Below, one piece after another: positions 19,490 through 28,585 of a stretch of 62,000 nucleotides of DNA; positions within the stretch are counted from its first letter, which is position 1, and every line of letters starts with the position of its first letter. The notes beneath the pieces were generated by a model. The model saw nothing but the letters and a program-made list of their open reading frames with translations, did no database searches and was not told where the DNA came from. Both the position numbers and the translations under genes were made by a program. Where the stretch lies: contig CAJNDS010002190.1 of NCBI GenBank assembly GCA_905221605.1, positions 1 through 62,000 on the forward strand, given 5' to 3'. The DNA comes from Symbiodinium natans. Lineage: Eukaryota > Sar > Dinophyceae > Suessiales > Symbiodiniaceae.

Positions 19490-22400
19490 CTGGCAGGGCA
19501 GTGGCATGGTGGTCTTCCGGGTTAGGGTTTAGGGTGTAGGGTGTAGGGTTTTAGGGTTTGCGCGGCTTGTTGAAAGGGATGCGGAAACTGTTCTGCATGT
19601 GGTCCTCTGGGTCCTTTTTGTCATGGCTTCTATCGCAAAACGGTGCGTGTAAGTTTCAGGCAACCCTGTGAATTAAAACAAAGTCCCTTCCCAACTCCTG
19701 GTACACTCTCTGCTACATCCGAACGGCACTGTCAAGATCGTAGTAGGGAAGGAGGGAATGAGGTACCCTATACTACGTATGGGGGAATGAACGGTGCCTC
19801 ATTCCCTAACCCTAAACCCTAAACCCTAAACCCTAAAACCCTAAACCCTAAACCCTAAGCCCTAAACCCTACACCCCATGCCCTAAACCCTGAACCCTAA
19901 ACCCTACCAAGAGCCAGTGGGCAAGTTACCGTGCTCCGCCTTGCTGTTCCGCCTCCTTGCGATTCGCAATGAAGTGGTCGGCGACAGATGTATCTCAGTT
20001 CTGACAGTTCAGGAAGGGTTTAGGGTTTAGGGCTTAGGGCTTAGGGTTTAGGGTTAAGGGTTTAGGGTTTAGGTTTAGGGTTTAGGGTTAGGGTTTAGGG
20101 TTTAGGGTTTTAGGGTTTTTGGGTTTGAGGCTCAGGGTTTCGGGCTGCTGCGAACTGAGTTTCCTTTTTCAGCGTTAAGTGTTTAGGGTTTGGGGCTTCT
20201 GTTTGTAGCGTGCAATCAGGAAGCAACAAGACACCCCGAACCCAAGCAACCTAAAGACCTTACAACGAAAGAGCCAAAAGCCCCTACACCCTAAACCCTA
20301 GAGCCCAAGAACCCGAAACCAAACCCTAAACCCCAAAACTCCTAAGCCAACCCTAAAGTCCCCCCCCCAAAAAACCTTAACCCTAAACCCCAAAACACAA
20401 AGCCCCTAAACCCTAAACCCAAAGCCCCTAAGCCCTAAAACCCTCCAAAACCCACAACCCAAGACCCCCGAAACCCTAAAGCCTCAAAACCCCTCATTGA
20501 ACCCTAAAGCCACTAAAACCCAACCCCAAACCCCCAAAATCCCAACAAAAAAACAAAGCACCAAAATCCCTAAACCCTAAACCCTAAATCTTCATCCCTA
20601 AACCCTAAACCCTAAACCCTAAACCCTAAAACCCTAAACCCTAAACCCTAAACCCTAAACCCTAACCCTAAACCCTAAACCCTAAACCCTAAACCCCCCA
20701 AACCTCTCTATGGAATGCAGCCAGAGCACCCAGGGGGTCGGACGGCTCGGGGGCGCTCAGGAGGGCCTCCCAATGTGCTGGGAGTTGGCAAGGGGTTTGG
20801 AGTTTAGGGTTTCGGGTTTAGGGTTTAATTAGGGTTTAGGGTTTAGGATTTAGGGTTTAGGGTTTAGGGGTTTAGGGGTTTAGGGGTTTAGGGGTTTAGG
20901 GGTTTAGGGGTTTAGGGGTTTAGGGGTTTAGGGGTTTAGGGGTTTAGGTTTAGGGGTTTAGGGGTTTAGGGGTTTAGGGGTTTAGGGGTTTAGGGGTTTA
21001 GGGGTTTAGGGGTTTAGGGGTTTAGGGGTTTAAGGGTTTAGGGGTTTAGGGGTTTAGGGGTTTAGGGGTTTAGTTGTTTAGGGGTTTAGGGGTTTAGGGT
21101 ACACCCCAAGGCAGCAGATTAGGGCTTCGGTGTTGTGATTTGGGGTTTTGGGTCTAGGGTTGCGGGGTGACAGTCGCCAAACTACTTGTTGCTGTTGTCA
21201 TCATCATTGTTCTTGGTATTGGAGGGTTTAGGGTTTAGGGTTTAGGGTTTAGGGTTTATTTTGCCACCTAGATTCTGTCGTAATTTAGGCGTACCTTTTC
21301 TTTGCCTGGTGTACTAATGTAGAGTTCACAGAGGAACCAAGCCTGCAACACAAAGGCCAAGGGCATTGCTGGAGCCTAGTGGGGGTCTGAGCAGCTCACA
21401 TGAGAAGCCCTAAGCCTAAAACCCTGAAACCCAATTGAACCCTAGAACCCTGAACCCGAAACTACTATTGGGTTAAGACCCCCCCCCAAAAAAAATCTTC
21501 CTTATAATGGCAATATAGGGATATTTACTTTTCATTTTTTGGGGTTCTCAAAGCAAATGGTAGGAAACCATGAGCCTAAATCTTAGGGATGCTCCCCCCT
21601 TATACCAACATCTTGGGGATGCTCACCCTGGTTTAGGGTTTAGGGTTTAGGGTTTAGGGTACCCCCTAGTATAATCCCTATGAAGGACTGTTAGTATAAG
21701 GCCGAGGGGGGCGGGGAGATTCCCAACCGAAATCCTAACAGCCTAAACAAGCCAAAAGTCCGACCCCCGACGCGTACTAGCTCTAAGGACTTGCCAGCTT
21801 GCACCTAGGGGTTAGGCTTTCGGGTTTAGGATTTAGGGTCTAGGGTTTAGGGTTTAGGGTCTCCGGTCTGGGGTTTAGGGTATATAGAAACTATGTAGGG
21901 TGTGTTTGTGTCCTTTGTCTTGGAGCACTTTGAATGGCTTCGAGGCCAAAGTACATGCCCTAAACAATAACTCCTCAACCCGAGACCCCTAAACTCTAAA
22001 CCCTCAACCCTGAACCCTCAAGCCCAGGATACATCTTGTCATAGGCCCACCTTTTTGAGGTCGGTTACTTTATAAGGGAATCCTGAGCCAAATCCCCGAC
22101 ATTGCAAAGACAACTTCATTCACAAAAGCAAAAGAAGAGACAAAAAACATACACGACAAAGCCCCAACAACTCCAAACACAAACCCTCTCCAATTGAACC
22201 CTATAAACCCAAAATCCTCAACCGTAAACCGTGGGCCCTAAACCCTAAACTCTAAACCCTAAACCCTAAACCCTAAACACCAAACCGAATCCTCTCTCCA
22301 GTTCGCAGAGGGACGCGGCCTGGATGCTAAGCAGCACGGTTCGAATTTGCAGCGCGGGGCTCCACTTGTCCTGACAAAGGGTCTCTATGGTTTAGGGTTT

Positions 22401-25400
22401 AGGCTTTAGGGTGTAGGGTTTAGGGTTTAGGGTTTAGGGTGAGGGTGTAGGGTTTAGGGTCTAGGATTTTTGGCTTCGGGCTTAGGCAACCCAACCGCCA
22501 CCCCAAAAAAGGAAGAGCACCAGGGTTTGTGGTGCTTTGCAGGGGCACAGGCTGAGGGAATACCGCCGTACCGCTCTGAGCATGAGTCCCAGGAATTCTA
22601 AGAAGAAAGAAATAAGTGCCTTACAGCCTTCTTTCTCCCTTTAGGGACTCTAATTTCCTAGTTCCCTTTTATGAGCGATTACATTAGGGCTTTGGCTTGC
22701 GTCGCCTCTGCTTTACCTACCAGATACGGTGGAATCTGATCTTTGCCAGTCAGTTTCTGAGCCCGACAATGTACGGCATTGCCCCTAAACCCTAAACCCT
22801 AAACCCTAAACCCTAAACCCTAAACCCTACTGTGTCCACATCCGCGGGCCGTCCGAGAAACTGCTCTGCTTCTGCCAGTTTTCACAGTTATCTACGAAGT
22901 CAAACAGGTAAACCCTAAACCCTAAACCCTAAACCCTAGACCCTAAACCCTAAACCCTAAACCCTATAGACCCTAAACCCTAAACCCGAAAGTGGATTTC
23001 TAGCCCTTGCGCAAGGGTCCTTCAGCACGTCGAGGCAGATGCGACCCAGCTTGTCCTGTGCGTGTTGGAGATTCGCTAGTCTACCGATGCCCTCCTGCTT
23101 CTGACAGCTTCAGCTTGTTGAGCTAGCCACTTTCAGTCTGCGATGCTGGTGCAACAGTGGCTAGGGGTGATGGCAGCCCTACCACTACTGGAAGCCGGAC
23201 ACAGCTTTACCTTGCAGAAAAACCCTAAACCCTAAACCCTAAACCCTAAACCCTAAACCCTAAACCCTAAACCCTAAACCCCAAAATCTGAGCAGCTTGC
23301 GATGTTTGGATGGTAGATCTTGGTGAGGAAGCGCACCTGGCCACCAAGTGGTCCTACCATGCCCAGCCGACCCTACAGCTGCTCTCCACATGCACACATC
23401 TAGGGGCCCCCCTAGTTATAAACAGGGTTCTAAGGGCCCTTAGCTGGGTTATAAGTCCTACTATTCAGGTTAGAAGTCCCTTAATTAAAGCTAGTCTTGT
23501 AAGGGGGCCCCTACTTGTACGTCTTAGAGTCTTATGGCAACCGCTCTGAGCTTACAGTGGCTTCCAGACCTTCCCAAGTCTTCAAGTCTCAGCTACGCAA
23601 GCAAATCAAGCGCGGATCTCTTGCAAGATCCTGGGTAAAAATCCTGCAAAACCAATCCATGACTACATGCAAAAGCAACATAATAGATAAGGCAAAGGGT
23701 CTCTTCTGTGGAGTGAAAAAGCTTCACACAGCCGTACTGTGCAATCTTTCAGCACTCCTGAACCCGAAGACCCCCAACCCCTAACCCTAAACCTCTGAGC
23801 GTCTGCGGACCCTCGGGAGCACAAGGAGTCCCAACCTTGGGAGGCTCCATGGGGTAGCCCTCCGGGAGGAAGAGCTCCAACTTGTAGGTTCCACCTCTCT
23901 ATGAGGGCATAGAAAGGGTAGGGTTTAGGGTTTAGGGTTTAGGGTTTAGGGTTTAGGGTTTAGGGTTTAGGGTTTAGGGTTTAGGGTTTAGGGTTTAGGG
24001 TTTAGGGTTTAGGGCTTAGGGTTTAGGGTTTAGGGGTTAGAGGTTTGGGAACTCGGAATTTAGGTGCTGTAGGTCCCGAAGCCCCACAGAAGGGCACAGT
24101 GCACCTGTTGAGAGTTCCACCTCTCCAAGCTGTGGGCTCTGGCCTTCTTCGGGCCAGCCTCAGTGTAGGGTTTAGGGTTTAGGGTTTAGGGTTTAAGGTT
24201 TTGTGTTCAGGGTTTAGGACCCTTGAACCCTCAAACCCTCGCAGGCTTAAACCCATCAGCACCCTTGAACTCTGAAAAGCGCCAGGCGATCAACCCTTTG
24301 CCGACGCTTCTGTAGCCCTCAGTTCAACTTAACCGTAAGCCCTTCAACCGTGAAAACCTAGAGGAGTTTATGGCTCCATAAGCCCATAAACCCTGTAAAC
24401 CCTATAAACGCTATAAACCCGATCCCTACAAACCCTATAAATAAACCCTACAAACCCTATAAACCCTACAAACCCTGTAAACCCTATAAACCCTGTAAAC
24501 CCAAAAGCCCTGTAAGCCCTACAAACCCTGTGAACCCTATGAACCCCATAAACCCTGAAAACCCAATGACCCTAAACCCTAAACCCTAAACCCTAAACCC
24601 TAAACCCTAAACCCTAAACCCTAAACCCTAAACCCTAAACCCTAAACCCTAAACCCTAAACCCTAAACCCTTCCACTCCGGCCTTCGTAGGAGGTACCTG
24701 TGGGCCCTGCCATGGCGATGTGAAAGTAGCGGTAGTTCTCCTGGGTTTAGGGTTTAGGGTTTAGGGTTTGGGGTTTGGGGGTTTGGCGTTTGGGGTTTCG
24801 GGGTTTGGGGTTTGGGGTTTGGCAGCTCTCTACGAGAAGTACGGGACCCCACGCCCTGAAACCCTGTAATATAGGGGCCTTAGTAAGGTGTTATTACGGT
24901 ATAATCAGAAAGGGACCATAAGGGAATACTTTCCGACCCCTTTTCGAAGCCCTTTAAAGCCTTTCAACCCTTAAAGCCCTTAAACCGGGAAAGTCAAAAA
25001 CCCTAAACCCCAAACCCAGCCAAACCCGACCGTCTGAGCTTGGCCCTCCACTGGTCCACCATTTGGGTAAACTTCATCCCAGCATCGCAAGCCACAGGGG
25101 TTAGGGTTGAGGGTTTAGAGTGTAGGGTTTAGGGGCCATCCATACAGCTCTTCGGACGTTTATGGTGGGGCTAGATATCCCACCCTGAACCCTGAACCCG
25201 AAACCCTAAACCCCCCTAAACTCTAAACCCTAAACCCTAAACCCTAAACCCTAAACCCCTAAAAAAGGGCCCTTGGCTATTCCTAGGACACTGGAGCCTA
25301 AGGTTTTCGAGCGACTGAAGATCCCACCTTTTAGGGTTTAGGGTTTAGGGTTCAGGGCTTAGGGTTTGGGGAGTTTATAGGTTGGGATGCTCCCCCTTAT

Positions 25401-28400
25401 ACTAACAGTCCTTCATAAGGAGTAGAAGGGGAGTGGGTCGTGGCTTCGGGCTTAGGGCTCAAGGTGTGGGTTGGCCTTTAAGCCCCTTTGAAAAATGTTA
25501 TGTATGGGGTCCCATATAAATCCAAAGAAGGAAAATATGAAACTCGGCTTCCCAGCAACTCCTTAATAGTGAAGGTACCTTTTTTTCTAGTCTTCAGCTT
25601 TAATAAGGATCCTCCAAAGCAAAAGGGAATAAGGGAACTTCTGGGGGATCTGGAAACTATTCCCAAGAACCAAACATAGTTTAGTGTTTGCTGTTAGCCA
25701 GCGCCCCCTTCTTCTTCACAGGGCGCTCGGCCCCTCAAACCCTCAACAAGAAGGGGTTTAAGGTTTGGGGTTTGGGGCTTAGGGGTTAGGGTTTTGGACC
25801 AAAACCCTAAACCCTAAACCCTAAACCCTAAACCCTAAACCCTAAACCCTAAACCCTAAACCCTAAACCGTAAACCCCAAAACCGCTTTGGTTTAGGGAA
25901 ACCCAGAAAACCCTCGGTAAAAGAGGTGCTGAGGCCACGGCATTGTCGACTTTTGCTTCGACGCCAGGAGCTGGCGAGGAGGAAACTCCAGACGGTTCAG
26001 GGTTTAGGGTTTAGGGTTTAGGGTTTAGAGTTTAGGGTTTAGGGATTAGGGTTTAGGGTTTAGGGTTTGGGGTTTGGGGTTTAGGGTTTAGGGCCCTGAA
26101 CGCCCTATATAATCTGCGGATTACGGTAAGCTCAAAAACGTTGGAACATCCTGATCCCCAAACCCCAAAAGGTATACTAAAGAGAATACCAGCTCTAGTT
26201 TCCTTATAAGCCATGTTCGAACTTGCTGGAGTGTACTGTAGGGTTTAGGTCTAGATTTGGGTTTAGGGGATAACCTAAACCCTGGTGTACTGAAATTACG
26301 TAGAACTTATCTGGGGAGCATGGGAATTCTATACGCTCCTGCGTCACGCATGCGGTTGATCCGAAGTATGGTGCTCAGATTTGGTTTCCCCGCCTTGTCA
26401 GGGAAACATACGACTCCTAAACCCTAAACCCTAAACCCTAAACCCTATGATGCAGTTGCTTAAGCCACTTCCGTCCGCAACCCTGAACCCTAAACTCTCA
26501 GCCCGAAGCCACTTCAACCCTAAACCGCTTAAACCTACTTAGATCAAGACCCTAAACCCTAAACCCTAAACCCTAAACCCTAAACCCTAAGCCCTAAACC
26601 CTAGGGCCCCTACTTTAGAGCCACCCCCCCCCCCCCCCCACCATGTAAAGCCTTCTCATGATGATCCCCGAGCCCCCCTACAAGCTACGTTCCCCAAAAC
26701 CTGGAACCCTAAACCCGAAACCCTAAACCCTAAGCCCTAAACCCGAAGTCCTAAAGTTTCTAAAATCGGTTCGGGTTTCGAGGTACCTCAGGTTACCCCA
26801 CAAGAATTCGCGAGTCCCAGGATTGCGTGGCCTTCCTTTCGTCAGATAAGAGGCTCCGAAGCTTTAGGGTTTAGGGTTTAGGGTTTAGGGGCTCTGAAGC
26901 CCTGAGAAGCTGTAAGGTCACAACAAAAGCCCCGAGCCCGGATCTGCTTTTGAACTCGGAGACCCAAACCGGCCCAAACCCCTAAACCCTTTAGGGTTTA
27001 GGGTTTAGGGTTTAGGGTTTAGGGTTTAGGGTTTAGGGTTCAGGGTTCAGGGTTTAGGGTTTAGGGTTTAGGGTTTAGGGTTTAGGGTTTAGGGTTTAGA
27101 CCCTAAACCCTTGACCCGAGTAAAGCATGCTTGGGGCAAGAGGACGCGTTCTGTTCATGTCCACTGCTCTCAAGGTCAAGGTCCAGACGTGTGTCCCAAT
27201 GAGGGATTGATCCGCACTAGGGTTTGCAAGGAATTGAGGGTGTAGCAAATCCGGGGACCCTATGGTCAACCCAAACCAGGGTTTCGTGATGTAGGAAACG
27301 CTTTGTGAGGGTGGAGCCTGACTCTAAACCCTAAACCCTAAACCCTACACCCTAAACTCTAAACCCGACAAGCTTTAGGGTCTGGGGTCTAGGGTCTATG
27401 GTCTAGGTTTAGGGTTTCGGGCTTAGCTTACAAGAATCGTGGACACCCGGCCCGAAAAAAAGGGGATAGTTCCGGGGCTTAGGGATGCTTGGTTTAGGTT
27501 TAGGGTTTAGGGCTTAGGGTTCAGGGTTCAGGGTTCAGGGTTTAGGGTTTAGGGTTTAGGGTTTAGGGTTTAGGGTTAAAGAACCTAAACCCCCCAAAAA
27601 GGGGACAATGAGGGTACTTACTACTGGGCATCCTGAAGATAGACTCCAAACCCCAGGGAGGCTTCGCACGCCCGGCTCTGGCCAGGACAAACGCGCCCTT
27701 CTTTGTGCACGACTCCTACCAACTTCCCTAAACCCTGACCCTGAACCCCAAACCCTACACCCTAAACCATAAACCCTACACCCCTAAACCCTAAACCATA
27801 ACCCTAAACCCTTAACCCTACTCTACACCCTGGATGAAGAATGACACGTCGGGGCGACGAGGCTCTTGGTACAGCTTCTGAGTCTCTTTCTCAATCCTCC
27901 AAGAGTCGCAGGTCCCCAAGGCCCCCACCTTAAGGGTTAAGGGTTCAGGGTGTAGGGTGTAGGGGCTTCAGGGTTTACGGGTTTACGGGTTTGGGGTTTC
28001 GGGGCCGTAGCCACCACCAACCCTAAACAAGCCCCCCCCCCCCCCAAAAAAAAGTAACAAATAAATACATACATAAAAAATGAAGAAAAACAAATATATG
28101 TATATATATATATATATATATATGTATAACCCTAAACCGCAGCACATGACAATAAGATGATTCTAAGTCTAAAGAAAATCACAAGAAGTTAGTATCCTTC
28201 TTGCGGTAACTTGATGTAAGCTGAACGAGAACCAAGTTTTAGAGAAACAAGCTTGCCTGAACCCTACGCCTTAACACCCATAAAGCGGCTGAGCCCTAAC
28301 ACCTGAATTGGGGCCCCTTGTGGGGCGCCATTAAAACCCCGAGCTTCCTAATATTCTGCGGAGCCCTTGTCGGGTACTGCGAAAGAGACCTTCATGCAGA

Positions 28401-28585
28401 CAACTGCTGATAAACTACACGTTCAACGGTTTAGGGTAAGGAATGTAGCCCTCGCGCTTTCGGAACCTAAGCTCCAAATCCTAAACCCTAAACCCTAAAC
28501 CCTAAACCCTAAATAACCCTAAACCCTAAACCCTAAACCCTAAACCCTAAACCCTAAACCCTCGCCTTTTCGGAATCGCGGCCAT
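19458..28585 (-). CDS. UBC13: Ubiquitin-conjugating enzyme E2, UBC13/UBE2N type (12 exons)
   Basis: Exons on the minus strand: 28566-28585, 27859-27896, 25939-25970, 24698-24740, 24121-24138, 23836-23894, 23301-23336, 23020-23055, 22320-22370, 20730-20766, 19940-19993, 19458-19489. They total 456 nt: 151 residues plus TGA, the usual UBC13 length. Recognisable stretches include [14 protein letters not shown] near the N-terminus, [21 protein letters not shown] (HPN motif, N81), [12 protein letters not shown] with active-site C89, and [16 protein letters not shown]. In other eukaryotes UBC13 pairs with a UEV protein to build K63-linked ubiquitin chains in DNA-damage tolerance and signalling. All acceptors are AG; donors are six GT, four GC and one GA. 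Every intron (226-1888 bp) contains telomere-like repeats. The gene looks intact. Confidence 0.93.
19801..19906 (-). repeat. Telomere-like array in UBC13 intron 11
   Basis: CCCTAAA units with CCCTAAG, CCCTACA and CCCTGAA variants. Next to it, 19745-19800 (AGTAGGGAAGGAGGGAATGAGGTACC) resembles the 35433-35569 foldback element. Confidence 0.9.
19940..19993 (-). CDS. UBC13: UBC13 exon 11
   Basis: Encodes [17 protein letters not shown], fitting the last helices. Acceptor CTGAG, GC donor. Confidence 0.85.
20014..20150 (+). repeat. Degenerate TTTAGGG array in UBC13 intron 10
   Basis: TTTAGGG with TTAGGG, TTAAGGG, CTTAGGG and TTTTAGGG variants. Confidence 0.9.
20280..20698 (-). repeat. C-strand telomere-derived block in UBC13 intron 10
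   Basis: Heavily degenerate to 20567 (CCCCAAA, CCCTAAAG, CCCAAAA), then a cleaner CCCTAAA array at 20568-20698. Confidence 0.9.
20730..20766 (-). CDS. UBC13: UBC13 exon 10
   Basis: Encodes [12 protein letters not shown]. Acceptor TGGGAG, GT donor. Confidence 0.94.
20863..21099 (+). repeat. Homogeneous 8-mer array (TTTAGGGG)n in UBC13 intron 9
   Basis: About 29 units of TTTAGGGG, one G longer than the prevailing telomere unit, with three isolated deviations. This block is locally homogenised. Confidence 0.97.
21100..22319. other. Rest of UBC13 intron 9
   Basis: Short TTTAGGG arrays at 21223-21260, 21630-21660 and 21800-21880. A C-run/A-run pair at 21480-21497. Fragments of dispersed elements (CAATATAGGGATATTTAC at 21510; GGATGCTCCCCCCTTATAC at 21588). 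A family A piece at 22046-22090. A CCCTAAA array at 22226-22288. Confidence 0.7.
22320..22370 (-). CDS. UBC13: UBC13 exon 9
   Basis: Encodes [17 protein letters not shown], highly diagnostic of UBC13. Acceptor GTCAG, GC donor. Confidence 0.97.
22371..23019. other. UBC13 intron 8
   Basis: Contains TTTAGGG variants (22388-22470) and CCCTAAA arrays (22786-22829 and 22908-22988). Islands at 22480-22780 and 22840-22905 carry open frames on the minus strand, but the exons on each side join perfectly without them. Confidence 0.8.
23020..23055 (-). CDS. UBC13: UBC13 exon 8 (active-site cysteine)
   Basis: Encodes [12 protein letters not shown] with catalytic C89. Acceptor CACAG. The donor is GA (GACCC) or shifted within a shared GGAC. 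Confidence 0.96.
23221..23282 (-). repeat. Telomere array in UBC13 intron 7
   Basis: Eight to nine perfect CCCTAAA units within a 245-bp intron. The intron is bounded by the direct repeat CAGCTTG (23047-23053 and 23293-23299). Confidence 0.95.
23301..23336 (-). CDS. UBC13: UBC13 exon 7
   Basis: Encodes [12 protein letters not shown], including the E2 HPN motif. Acceptor GCCAG, GC donor. Confidence 0.96.
23396..23518. mobile_element. Foldback element in UBC13 intron 6
   Basis: The left end ACATCTAGGGGCCCCCCTA is matched by the inverse of TAAGGGGGCCCCTACTTGT at the right (about 17 of 19 bases). There are no coding frames. A related piece is at about 50855-50880. Confidence 0.7.
23836..23894 (-). 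CDS. UBC13: UBC13 exon 6
   Basis: Encodes [20 protein letters not shown]. Acceptor TAGAGAG, donor GTTGGG. Confidence 0.95.
23919..24035 (+). repeat. Telomere array filling half of UBC13 intron 5
   Basis: About 16 TTTAGGG units in a 226-bp intron. The intron is flanked by the direct repeat GTTCCACCTCTC (23888-23899 and 24114-24125). Confidence 0.96.
24121..24138 (-). CDS. UBC13: UBC13 exon 5, 18-nt microexon
   Basis: Acceptor GGCCAG, donor GTGGAAC. It supplies PTAWR plus split codons, joining GPT to GGTYK. A 9-nt alternative (24121-24129) would also keep frame, but the 18-nt form gives the family length. Confidence 0.65.
24372..24671 (-). repeat. Variant and clean telomere arrays in UBC13 intron 4
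   Basis: 9-mer variants CCCTATAAA, CCCTACAAA and CCCTGTAAA at 24380-24560, then about 14 perfect CCCTAAA units at 24570-24671. Confidence 0.93.
24698..24740 (-). CDS. UBC13: UBC13 exon 4
   Basis: Acceptor CCCAG, donor GTACC. It encodes [14 protein letters not shown], matching the NxRYFxVxxxGP strand of UBC13. Confidence 0.9.
24741..25938. other. UBC13 intron 3
   Basis: TTTGGGG and TTTAGGG variants (24745-24825), CCCTAAA arrays (25195-25258 and 25800-25868), a TTTAGGG array (25331-25372) and dispersed-element fragments (GGATGCTCCCCCTTATAC at 25386). The island at about 25030-25090 has an open minus frame but is not needed for the E2 frame. Confidence 0.75.
25939..25970 (-). CDS. UBC13: UBC13 exon 3
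   Basis: Acceptor CGCCAG, donor GTGGCC. It encodes [11 protein letters not shown] (first base from exon 2). This is the least conserved exon, but length and phase fit exactly. Confidence 0.7.
26980..27112. repeat. Telomere array with inversions at both ends
   Basis: CCCTAAACCC turns into TTTAGGG at about 26990. About 15 G-strand units follow. GGGTTTAG then meets ACCCTAAACCC at about 27099. The second junction has the polarity of a telomere-telomere fusion. Confidence 0.92.
27580..27634. mobile_element. Right half of a family A element abutting a telomere array
   Basis: AACCTAAACCCCCCAAAAAGG through TACTACTGGGCATCCT matches the right half of the copy at 60993-61104. The left half is replaced by TTTAGGG repeats. 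Confidence 0.6.
27859..27896 (-). CDS. UBC13: UBC13 exon 2
   Basis: Starts after TTGGAG, ends before a GT donor. It encodes the N-terminal helix residues [12 protein letters not shown]. Confidence 0.88.
28022..28130. repeat. C-run, A-run and TA microsatellite in UBC13 intron 1
   Basis: C14 followed by A8 at 28032-28053, then a TATATA/TATG microsatellite at 28093-28128. Confidence 0.9.
28479..28563 (-). repeat. Telomere array adjoining UBC13 exon 1
   Basis: About 12 CCCTAAA units. On the gene strand the intron donor GCGAGGG runs directly into TTTAGGG, so the array sits at the splice site. Confidence 0.95.
28566..28585 (-). CDS. UBC13: UBC13 exon 1 (start codon)
   Basis: ATG GCC GCG ATT CCG AAA AG, followed by a GC donor (GCGAGGG). 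The intron turns straight into TTTAGGG repeats on this strand. It encodes MAAIPK and two bases of Arg. Confidence 0.85.

Larger units (their letters stand above)
25971..27858. other. UBC13 intron 2, 1.9 kb
   Basis: TTTAGGG arrays at 26000-26094 and 26863-26890. CCCTAAA arrays at 26416-26447 and 26547-26604. A C16 run at 26624-26639. A double-inverted array at 26980-27112. TTTAGGG at 27497-27578, followed by half a family A element (27580-27634). CCCTAAA variants at 27725-27830. Confidence 0.75.

Noticed and set aside
20280-20560. Possible proline/lysine-rich coding region
   Set aside because: Sequence is decayed CCCTAAA repeat; it lies in UBC13 intron 10.
22330-22350. GGTTCGAATT, resembling a tRNA T-arm
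   Set aside because: It lies in the coding strand complement of UBC13 exon 9 and no cloverleaf can be built around it.
22840-22905. Open minus-strand frame that looked like an exon
   Set aside because: It lies inside UBC13 intron 8. Exons 8 and 9 join perfectly without it, so it is a warning that open islands alone do not prove exons.
25030-25090. Open minus-strand frame between UBC13 exons 3 and 4
   Set aside because: Not needed for the E2 frame, and its inclusion would break the family alignment.
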